DNA of 64,000 nt, taken from Mactra quadrangularis (taxonomy: Eukaryota > Mollusca > Bivalvia > Venerida > Mactridae). The stretch is taken from positions 17,846,403 through 17,910,402 of the forward strand of contig CM046303.1 of assembly GCA_025267735.1 (NCBI GenBank), written 5' to 3'. Of the stretch, positions 10,195 to 22,300 are shown piece after piece (the first letter of the stretch is position 1; each line of letters starts with the position of its first letter). Position numbers and translations under genes: made by a program. Below the pieces are notes generated by a model. The model saw nothing but the letters and a program-made list of their open reading frames with translations. It did no database searches and was not told where the DNA came from.

Positions 10195-13100
10195 AATAAC
10201 AGGACTGAAATATTTACAGAGTAAATCACTCATAAAAAACAATAAAATAATATGATTATTTGACCTTCAAGGTATTTATTAATAAACATCATAAAAAGTC
10301 AGATCAAGCAAATCAATATAAAGCTGGTACAATGGATTTCAGAGAAATATCCTCAAAAATTCAAAACCATGAACTATAATATATACATGCACAGTATCTG
10401 ATATTGTCCTGAGAAACAATAATAATATCATTACTTATGTCTATTGAAACTGAAACAGTCTGACAAATTTAACCTGATACGTACATTTGATTCTTCCAAG
10501 AAATAATTTCAGGAAAGCAAGTTTCAGAGTAAAAAAATGGACACTTCAATAACTCATCTGATTTATACATGAAACTTTCGCCGACACAATCTGTTGCCTT
10601 TCTACTTTATAAGAAATTTATCATTTAGAATCAATGCATATCATTCTTTGCGGCCTGCAATTTTTTTCACCTAAGCCAGCTTTCAAAAGCATCTTTTGAC
10701 CTTTGCATTAAGTAGAAAACATTATAGGCCTGGGAAATTTGTTCAAAGACTAAGTTTAGCTTTATCATGTTACTTTTGTCAGACTACAGTCTATAGCATA
10801 ATTCGATCTATCAGATTATATCTTCCTTAAATCAGATCATTATTATTGATTGATACTGTTATAACTTTATCACATTCTTCTATATGGATGTAATACAAGG
10901 TGTAATACTGTAATATGTCTACGCCTGCAAATATCCTATTGCTTAAAATGTATTTACAATAAAGGTAGAGCTTCTTTAACATGTACCAATATCTTTGATA
11001 GAGAAACTAGAGATAAAGTAATAGATCACCACTAATCAAAATGTCTAAAATTAACAGATGTAATAGTTGAGTCCCATTTACTTATGGTAACTAAAAGTGA
11101 TACTGGTAGATAAACTGCTAGCCACATGTTATAAGAAGCCTTGGATATGCACTTTTTGTCAACAAGCATATGGTCACAAATTTTGATAAATGACATTAAA
11201 TAGAAAGTTGCAAAGTGTCAAACCATAAATGATTGTGATTTTTCCTTGAAAATTATATGTGTGAAATAGCACATATAACAAGAGTTGGCACATGTTATCA
11301 CAGACGCTTGCAAAGTGTGATCACATGGAAACTGTTTTTTGCCCTTATGGTGATTTCATGTAAATGCAAGTGCAGCATTATAAAACAATAAAAGTTTCAA
11401 GTAACATTTCTAGTAACAGGAAATTTGCAGACACAGTGAAATAAATACATTTTATGTATTAACTTTTTATCACAAATGAAAAGTTACCTATAACATAGAC
11501 AAGGTTTTCCTACTTCTCACATATATTAAGAATCAATTCAAATCATTTTGCATAAATCTTGTCTCGTCTTTGAACTGCATACACATAAAAATATTCAAAT
11601 TTACTTGCATATCAATAAAACTTTTAAAAACATATGTCACATCATCATATCATAAAACAAAAATAACACTTATGAGATTTTTACATTGTGCATGTAAAAC
11701 AAGAAATAAAAATGCTCTAACTACAAAAAAAAGAAAATGAGATATGTGAAGTTAAACAAAGCAAGGTATATATATTATGACAGTATAAGAGATTTTGATT
11801 TATATTAATCTCAAATGTAAGTTCTTTTAATCAACAGGAAGGTTCACCACAAAAATTCTGATTTTGTAAGTACAGTCTTATTAATAAACGTGTATTCCAT
11901 AACTCTGATGTTATATGGATATACATTGGAGTTATGTTCTTATCTTGTGTAGATACATAGATGAAATACATTATTGACAGGATAGACTTCAGTTTTAAAG
12001 ATTAACAAACATGCACAACTTATTTAATCTGCTATACCTTTTCTGTCAATTGAACAAGATGCATTTTTTAAAACACATTCTACAAACCTGAATTTCGAAA
12101 GACTGACGCAGAAATTGCAAAATATCAGTTTAAACACTTTGACCTAGGAGGTCTCGGTGCTTACGTTGATGTAAAGTACCTAGTAGATATATTTTGTATA
12201 AACTTGTAAAACATTTTACCACAACAATACATGTGAGGTTGACAAATAACATTGAAATATCACACACACACATGAGGGTTGCAATGGCAACATGACCAAA
12301 TAAGGAATGTGGAATTCCTATGATCAACTTGTACTTTTTTTTAATACAGGTCATTTCTTCCATCTCACCAAATGATGTAGATGTCTAGAACGACATTTAT
12401 AATTTAATCATAAATCAAATAAGAACTTATTACTCTTAGTATGTATTTTGTGTCATTGTTCTCAATTTTTTTTTGAATATTGAACTTATTGATATTAAAG
12501 AGCATTTTGAAAAAGTGGCTTTTTAGATTTAATTTTCCTAAACTAGCTAAAAAAACATGGAATTCCACACCCCAGATAACAGTAGCATATATACACGCAT
12601 TATCTCTCTTGCATGAAGAGAAACACCATTTACATAAAACTATATATATTACAATGCAATAAGTATGTAAGTATGTAATTTCATTATGGAGTTATTTAAT
12701 TTCATAAATGTGATGGTCAAAACATCTTAAGTGACTGAGAGCAGGGTAAACTGAATTTTTTGTAGGTAAGCAATATTTTGGCTGAAGATAACAAATCGGA
12801 AACTAATTGAGCAGGAAATGGTAAAAAAATTAAATATAGCATTTCATTTTTCAAATATTTATACAAAACATGGTCCCAAGATGTGAAGAATAAATGACAA
12901 ATCATATCAGGAATAGATTTAAAGGGAATATTCAGATACGAAAACAACTTAAGCTTAAATGATAGGGCTTTAGAAAGAAACAAAAAAATCAATTCCCACA
13001 TGCACAGTATTTACATTTTCATTTAATGTCATTAAAATCCTAGAAAAAAACAATATAAAACTTATAATAAAATTATTACTTCCAGCAATTAATATTATGA

Positions 13101-13216
13101 TCCAATATTTATTACTTCCAATTTGAAAAAGTCCTTTATATTTGACTTGTGTTCAAAGTATTTTGGCCCAAGTTGTTCTTCACTAAATCTTCCCTTTATC
13201 ATCATCACATCAATAT
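10195..13216 (-). other. Probable 3' untranslated and downstream region of P4HA
   Basis: Three kilobases of AT-rich sequence follow the P4HA stop codon with no supported coding region. Several AATAAA signals occur on the minus strand, including one overlapping the stop codon itself (13216-13221), so the 3' end cannot be fixed by eye. Confidence 0.35.
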
Positions 13217-13384
13217 TTATTCAGATTCTTTCAAACCGCATGGACGTAGGAATTCTTGACCTCTTTCATGTATCCATTTATTAGATACCCACTTGGATCC
13301 TACAAGAACTGGACATGCTGCATGTCTTGTATCATATATACCTTCTCCATTCTTGTACAAATTATACCAAAACACTGCAGAACC
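13217..13384 (-). CDS. P4HA: P4HA exon 12: C-terminal catalytic exon
   Basis: Encodes GSAVFWYNLYKNGEGIYDTR, HAACPVLVGSKWVSNKWIHE and RGQEFLRPCGLKESE, then stop at 13217-13219. It carries the third iron ligand H495, the 2-oxoglutarate-binding K505 and the last conserved Cys pair. Acceptor TTTTAG. The C-terminus has no KDEL-type signal, as expected for a subunit retained through its PDI partner. Confidence 0.95.
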   Translation of the reverse strand, partial: GSAVFWYNLYKNGEGIYDTRHAACPVLVGSKWVSNKWIHERGQEFLRPCGLKESE

Positions 13385-16300
13385 CTAAAATTGAACATAT
13401 AATTATGTTGATAATAATAAGTCACCTATGTGACCAAAGTTGCACAACTTTTTTTCAGTTTTTATTAAAACAATTTTTAAACTCAATGCACTAGTGATAA
13501 GCCAAAATGACTTAAACTTGAATATAAATCATATATTTTAGATAGCACAATTTCAAACAAGTAATTCAATATTAGACAAACATACCCTCGACAGTGCATG
13601 TAAGCCATTCCAAAAAATTGGTATGATGATGTTTTGAAATTGATAAAATTAATTTATACAGTTAGGTGGTTCTTTAAATATGATAAGGATATGGTTAAAT
13701 TGCTAGCTGTCATAGTTGACCCAAAATCTATAAAGGACCTTCTGGTCAATGCAAACCTGACAAGTTTAATTTACACCAAAAGGTGAATGAGTTCACTAAT
13801 TATAGGACAGATCATACAAACCTTTTGAGGAAATATTTTTAATCCTAAATAAGGAAAGACTGTGGCACCACCTGCAGGAACATCTGATATCTGTTGTTAA
13901 AAAATAAAAATCTTAGATAAGTTAATATCTGTAGTTAAAAGAATAAAAATATAAGATAAGTTAACAAACTGTATTCTACCATATCATGGTATAACCTAAA
14001 GATGTGGACATTAAGATTGAGTGATAACATTCAAGAATTTTTCCCCTTTTGTTTTGTAAAATGTTTTTGTTACTCCATCAAAACATTTCACTTCATGACC
14101 AAAACAACATTTTTGTACATGTTGTTACCATTACTTTATGCCTAATGACTAGAGAGAAACAGAGATAATTTTAGAATATTAAGCCATAAACAAAAGAAAT
14201 TGAAGCAAAGCAAACTCAAGAAACATGTTTATATAATACATTAATATTTATTGAATACTGGTATTGACCTTGAGAAACAAGAGCTGTCAGAGGAGACAGC
14301 ATGCTCGACTAAGTAAGTATTTGTCACAAGAGATGTGGCTGATGATAAGGAACATACAGTTTTTAAAATTTAAAAATATAACCTTATATTAAAGGTAAAA
14401 AAAAAATATAAAAAATAAAGAAAATTTTAAGTTTATGGGAGACAATTTTGAAAAAAAATGTATTTGGAGTTATGAACCTTGTCGCATTAGATGTGGTTAA
14501 TAATAAGAAACATATATATAAAGTTTGAAGTCAATACTTAAAGAAATAAAACAGTTGCAGTAAAAACAAATATTTTAAAAGAAAACTCTAAGTTCAAGGG
14601 GGATAATTCTTTAAAAAAAATGTATAAGAAGTTATGAACCTTGTCACATGAGATGAGGTTGATAATAAGGAACATATATTTAAAGTTTGAAGTCAATACC
14701 TAAAGAAATAAAACAGTTGCAGTAAAAACAAAATATTTTTTTAAAGAAATTTCTAAGTTCAAGGGGAGATTATTCTGAAAAAATGTATTATGAGTTATGA
14801 ACCTTGTCACATGAGATGTGGTTGATAATAAGGAACATATATTTAAAGTTTAAAGTCAAAACCTAAAGAAAGAAAAAAGCTATAGTAAAAAATATTTCAC
14901 TGCACAATAACTTTAAACAGAAATATGGACGCCGACGCTAGGGCGAGTAGGAGAGCTCTCCATTTACTTCGTCGAGTCAAGCTAAAAAATCATATCAACC
15001 AATTGATATAAGGGACCAGCATAGTTGGCATGCAGGAAATATTTAATTTAGTCAAATATTATTAGCTTTGATTTTGTATAGTGACCTGCTGTTAACTCAT
15101 TTAACTTTGGGACATTATTCTAATGACCAAGCAAAACAGAATAAATATACAAATGAAAAACAAGTCACTGTGGGTCTAATAAATAGCACTATATCAACCA
15201 CAAACTGAGCAAAACTAAAAGTAAATTATACAAACTAGCAAACTAAACTGGATGAAACCGGTACAAAGTGAAGGTAACGATAAATAACAGAATAAACTTC
15301 AAGATATTGACCTATACCTTACATATGCATGCATCATATTGAGCCGACTCAAAGTAGGCACTTTACTCTGCATACTGATATGAACTTTTTCATGAAATCC
15401 CCACTACAAGTCTAAATTTTCAAGGATACCAAAGTTTACATGTTATGACAGAAACTATTCTTTCAATAATACCTCTTTTCTACTCAAACTCTTGTTTATA
15501 CAATAGAAACTTACATAAAACATTAATGTAGCTATTCTGTTTCCAGTACCAAGACCTTCAAATGCACTTTCTTCTTTCTGAATTGATGTAAGTTTTCATT
15601 CATTAAGCATTATAAATAAAAAATATGCATCATACACCAATAGCATGAGTGACACTTTGCTTGATGTGTAACAGTCAAATTTGACGAATCAATGAAATCT
15701 CATTAGGTAAAAACAATGGGTCATGCCAGAGTAAAAAACTGGGTCAAATCACATAAAAATTATGTTAAAACTTAAGAGGTCACATTTATGTTCCAATTTA
15801 CATCAAACTAATGATTTTAATTTCATGAGTTATGTGGATTCAGAATCTAAAAACAAGGTTTACAAAAAGAAAGTTTAGATTTTGATTTTTTTTTGCTCAA
15901 AATTTATGCTCTGCATTGTTACACATCAAGCAAGATCATATTATGTTAAATATGACTTGTGTCATCACTGGGTCTATATATAGACTATACTACAGTTACC
16001 CTTCACCCTGAGTATCACTGTATAATATGTTCTATAAGTATTCATTGGTATTACTTACATAAAACATAAAAGTTGCTATTCTATTTCCAACTTCCATTTC
16101 AAACGCAGTAGGTTCCCTTCTCTGGTGAAAGCATGGTGTGATAAGAAAATATTACTTAATACCAGCATTACACTCAGCAGATTTTCAAGTTTGGTATTAC
16201 AGCAGTCTTTATTTATTGCCAAATTATTTTAAATATTCATTTATACAAAATGATAGTCAGGAAATACATTAACACAATCAGTTAAGTAACTCCTTTCACA

Positions 16301-19300
16301 TAAGTAGCAAAATCTGCTAGAAAATTGCTTTTTCAAAACTTGTGGGCAAAAATTATTTATCCTGACATTTTAGAAACAATTCATGAAGTCCTACAAAGTG
16401 ACATATAATTATTATTATAGGAGTCACTTAAATCGCTTACATCCCATTTTTTCCTTTTTTGGATGTTACTTTTTTACCTAAATTACAAAGGAATCTAAAC
16501 TTGGCATTGCAAAGACTTAATGAGTATAATGGGAGAATCATAAAACTATATTTAATGAGGCAACATAGTCTGGACAGCCATCTTCACTGTATGTACAATT
16601 CTGATGCAAGAAGTAATGACATTTTTATAAGGATTTTACAGTGATTAACAACACTAGTAAGTGATGTATCTAACTAATCTATCTTTTCCACAGAGCATTC
16701 TACCTTTCACTCTATGTAGGAAAAACAGTATAATTGAATATCAAATTTTCACGGATGGTATAACCTGCCCATGACCATGAGGTTTGAAATTCCTACTACA
16801 GCACCACAATTCTTGTGCAAGTTGTGGCTATAAATGATAGTTGTTCACTAAAACTATCAATACTTACTTAAGTATCATATGTATAAGAGCTTAGAATGTT
16901 TCATCTTCAATATTCTTAATATTCATATTCTTAATATTCATAATTATTCTTAATTTAAAAATGATTTTCTAGTAAACCGTAAAACATAGCGACCAACTAT
17001 TACAATACTTACCCTTGCAAAATCAAAATGTGGTTCATATTGACCACCAATACCATAGTTAGCTATTTGTAATTCTTCAGCAGTATCCATAGATAGACCA
17101 GTCACTGCTGATATTCTTCTATTGATATTCTCTATATCTGGCGAATCTCTATCTGATAACCAACAACTTAAATACAAAAATAAGGATGAAAACTTAAAAT
17201 ATTTTTAATTTTATAGCAGGAAAACATGAAGCTTAAACTCCAGTATATGCCCTGATAAAGACCTTAGACTCAATATTGAAACATAGTGGTTTTTTTTAAT
17301 AATAGAACAACACTTTTGTAATTTTGTAGATCTAAGAATGATACATTGTAGTGTGTGTATCTTGAATAAAGTCGTCAACCCACATTACAACTTGAAAATA
17401 CAATAAATTGTAATTGAATGCAATTATATAATGAAACAAGTTTGACAGCCTAGTAAAAGAATTACAGCAACTGAACACAGTTAATAATATATATTATCCT
17501 GTAAAATTCCAATAAAGCCAATTGTTTAACAATTACAAACTTGTCAATAATATTTTTTTATATCCCTAAAATCATAAATAAGATCAAGTTTATCACGTAT
17601 CAGATGGCAATGTCTTGACTGCACAATGATTCTAAACTGACTAATACAAACAATGCAAACAATTAAAGAAGGACAAGTATATCAGGTATTAGCTGGCAAT
17701 GTCCCAGCTGCACAAAGATTTTAATCAGATTAAAATAAATTACAAGCAAGATACTTAATGCGTTAACAGTCACCAATTAACTAAGCATTTTCAGCATCAA
17801 ATGAATAATATATTAGTGTGTTTCATCATGCACATAAGCTATCCTTCACTTACAAGTATTAACATTACATGTTCATCTTAGAGAGAAACACTCAATTGTT
17901 TTTCCTAAAATAACTGGCTGACGTAAATAAATAGTAATCCCTTTTACTAGTATTTAAAATGCTACTTGCATTGGAAACATTTCATTTTGTTCTTAAAAGC
18001 ATAATGCTAGCATCCTAACATCAAATTACTTAAAAACTATGTATATAATGCTCATGACGAAGTTTGCATATAATAAAAGTATGTTGTATGAGTGGTTTCA
18101 TAGTTATTTCAATAAGCTCATCAGGAGATATCTAACATTCAGAATTCATATTGATATTTTAAAGAAACAATACAAATATTACATTATTCAAAAGCAACAG
18201 ACTTCATGCAAAACTAACAAATCCAAGATTTTATGTACAACATATATCAACCACTGACAACCAGGCACACATGAAAATGTTTTAATTTTTAAGCAAAGTA
18301 AAGGGAAGCATGCATGTTTCTGCAGTTAACAAGACTCAAGTTACAATTAATGACATGATGCATGGGTGAGATTTCAAAATTTAGAAATTTATCACTACAA
18401 TAATTTGAACATAAACAATGACAAATTCTTGAGTTCAAAAGAATTGTGAATACCATGGCTCATGATAACATGCTATGGATAATTTTTAATTTCCATAACT
18501 CTTTCTCAAGTTCTAAACATCCTTAAATTTAACCTGAAAACTCACCAATACAAGTAAAATTATGTAATAAAAAATTAAATGATATTGGTATATATACATT
18601 GCTCTCCATATGTCCTTGAAATAAATCAGGTTTTAGGATAAACTGGTAAACATTTACCATAAGGAGATATTTGAAACTTTATTCCAAAATCAGCATTAAT
18701 TACTTAGAAAAATTACTTGCATTATGCAAGATTAGTTTCTGTTTAAATTTTGTTTTTCTTAAAACTTTTGGAGGACACTGTACATATAAACTATGAGTAC
18801 CTTTTGCTAACTCTATATGTTGCTGTTTCTAGTTTGCCTGTTTCTGGATTGTGTACAGTGGCTCTACCAAGCTATAGAATGATGAAGTATGTGTAATAGA
18901 TTTGTCATAGCATGCTTAACTACTGATTGGAAACTTGGAAACATTGCAGTAGACAATTTCAAATAGGACATAACAAAGAATGTTTTCAAAACCCGCCAGT
19001 TATAAAAATTCATTAACCTAAAACTTTGTGTCTTGCTGTATTGTCACAAAAAGCATGTACGCTTTTTAGTCTAACCTGCATTGATTTCAATGGCGGCATC
19101 CATGAGAAAAGTGAGTTGGATAGTAATTAGGCAATTACATCCGAAAAGTTCCGGATGCAGCGACATTACCAAAACTGATTACATACATAGCGCAACGCTT
19201 CAGTGTGCGCTAAATAAGACATTGAGTTTTACAATAACCTCACTAATACAGAAGAATAATGTTGAAGAATTAAATCACAGTACATGTATAAGGATTTCCT

Positions 19301-22300
19301 CAAGGAAAATTTATCACTACAGTAAGAATAATTTGTCAATTTAACTTAAGCCCCCCAACCCCCTAGAATATGAGAATTTCTAAAATATACTGAAAAATAA
19401 ACACACTAAGCATGGATTACAGTCATTTTTTCAATACTTTAAATTCTTAAATTTCATAAAGGTCTGATAAAATTCACCCACAAGTTATGAATTTATAAAC
19501 TGCAATGTTTCAAAATATCCAATAACAATCAAGTCACTTACATCAAGCAAGTAAACTACAATATAGATCAACGAAAACATGCTTGGTTACCATGGTTACA
19601 TTACCTTTTGCTTACTCTATAATGAGCTGTCTCTAATTTACCAGTAACTGGATTATGTACTGTCGCTCTACCTAACTGTACATATAAATAGTACATAACA
19701 TTAATACATGTAACATGAGTAATTTAAAAAGCTGAAGTACATGGAAAGCTGCCATGGCTTTGAGTAAAAAATACAATTTTTGCATAATAAGGTATATTAA
19801 TAAAAAATGGTATTTTTTACCCAAGCCCAAGTCGTCTTTAGTTTTTCCATTATAAATCATTCTGTATCACAAATTTAAGGAGGCTTGCAAAGTCAGGACT
19901 TTACTTTTCAGAATGACATTAATTTCTTTTGTATATGCTGAAATAAATTTTTAGGCCAATTTCAAAGGCCACATTCAATGCAGATTTTGTTTAGTCAACA
20001 CTGAAGTCCCGAAATCAACAAACACTGATAAAGGTAAGTTAACCACCATCATATTTAAATGATATCATTCCATACTGTGCTCTGATGAAGTGCAAAATCA
20101 TATTAAAAGGCTTTAGAAGTACATTGACTTTACACTAATTTTAAGACCAATCTTACTTTGAGAAGCTTTGTGGCACTTAAAATATACATAACCTTTCTGT
20201 ATTTTGTAATTTTGTTTACAAGATAATAAGTTAATAACTCTCTACTTGCTCCCCTCTTCCCTTGTTCTCCCTACACAACTATATGAATCCATTTTACATT
20301 TTGTATATGCATGTAATTTTGATCTCTATTTGTATATATGTTTATATTATTGATCATGTTTCATGATTTGTGAAAATAAAGGTTTGTTCTGTTCTGTTCA
20401 TAACACTATACACATATGTAACTTACTTTTGGTGTAGCTAGATTTTTAATAAGTTCTATTTCATGATCTCTAATACTGTCATGGAACATAGAAACATAAG
20501 GATCTAAATATAGTTGTTCTTCTTTGGCTGGAGCTAGTATCAATATAGGATGATTGTTCTTGTTGGTATAACGACAGATCAACCTATGTTTGTATTTGTT
20601 CTCCTGCAATGATACATCAGATATTGATAATATATCACTCTTTGAAATTGGGATATGTAAGAGGTCATCTAGACAAGTCATTTTACCAGCAAGCACTATT
20701 CCTTGTTTGTAGACTAATGGTTGCCCAAAAGTAATTTTCGTTTGCCCAAACTAAAAGTAGTTGCTCAGGACAACTGGACATTCATTTTTTTTGTAAACTG
20801 TTGCATATTTGACACTAAAATATTACAATTTTGTATCTACATTTATACTGTTTGCAGTAATTTTCAAATTACTAACAAGTCGACCCATAAATAAAAAGAG
20901 GTAGCCCATTCATTTTCATTCTTTTTTTCAGTCCATTTTAACATATTTTTTTCTTTGATACAGTATTAAATGGCTATAAAGCATGGTCTGGTTTTCAATT
21001 ATTAAAGTGTTTCTGCAAGTTGTTGTAATCCATTTACAGATTTACTGCTACATGAAAATTAATGCAAATATACCAGCAGGCACTATACTAACTTATTTTC
21101 AGAATTACAAGAAATATTATTAAAGAATATCATAAACTAAAAATGGATCTTTCCATAACATAAGACTATGTGAAGTTATATGCGGGATTATGAAGTAATA
21201 TGCAGAATTAACAACCATATGTTTTTTGTGCTTCAAAAGAGAGCCACAAAGTCATACCTTTAATTGTAAACAGTCAAACTTATCAAAAGGCAACACATCA
21301 TAAAAAGTCATATTAATTTTACCAAAAGGTCACACATTAAACCAATTGCATATTTATCAAAACTGAGACAGGTCATTAAAATGTTATATTTTGATAAAGG
21401 TATAACTATCATAAAATCTAACCTTAACATCTTCTCCACGACATAAAGCTTCATATGTACTATATTCCTGACCACTTCTATATTCATCTAATTGTCTATT
21501 ATTTACAATATCACCATCATCTCCACGTTTCTCAGAGTTTAAATCTTCCTCTTGTAACAATTTCTCATAATAATCTTTGTTTCCTTTAGCTCTGGGATGA
21601 TCAGGGGCTAAAAGTAGAAGTTATCAAAACTTAATAACCAAATCAATTTTTTCAGTTTGTTACATAAATAAAATTTCTGAATGAGAATAAGATATTTGAA
21701 CCTTCCCCTCAATATGAATTTAAGGTATGGAAGGAAGCAAAAAAATTGATATCTACTATTAGCCTCATGATCAGAAGAGCAAGCTGAAAAGGCAACGATG
21801 TACAAAGGTATAAGACCAAGACTGTACATGGAATAACATTTTTGTTTCACTATCACATAACAACTGAATTCTAGATTAAAATAAGCATGCTGAAAAGACT
21901 TAGATTTATCTTGATAGAAAATTAAAGAACAAAAAATGAACACTTACACAGTAAAAGCATTTCATTAGTAAGTCGCAAAGCTCTTCTCACATTTCCTTGC
22001 TGAAATAAAAAAGTAAGATATTGATATTGAATGAAAGTCAAAATACAACTAATACACAACATGAATATCACTGAAATATATGTACCGCTGTATTACATTA
22101 ACATTCCAAATTATGATAAATTCATGAGTTTTCAATATTAATACTGATTAAAGTATTTTTTAATAAATTGCTCTATGTAATAATTATGAAATCTGTCTAT
22201 TCAAGTATTTTTTCCATAACTTTGGTCTTCAGCCCATGTAAATTCATCATAGTGTTTGTTTGTCATTTCTTTTTTCTGTTGAAGCTAGCTATTTGACATT

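Noticed and set aside
13216..13221. Polyadenylation signal of P4HA
   Set aside because: AATAAA overlaps the stop codon; a 3' end this close is possible but several better-placed signals follow, so none is called.
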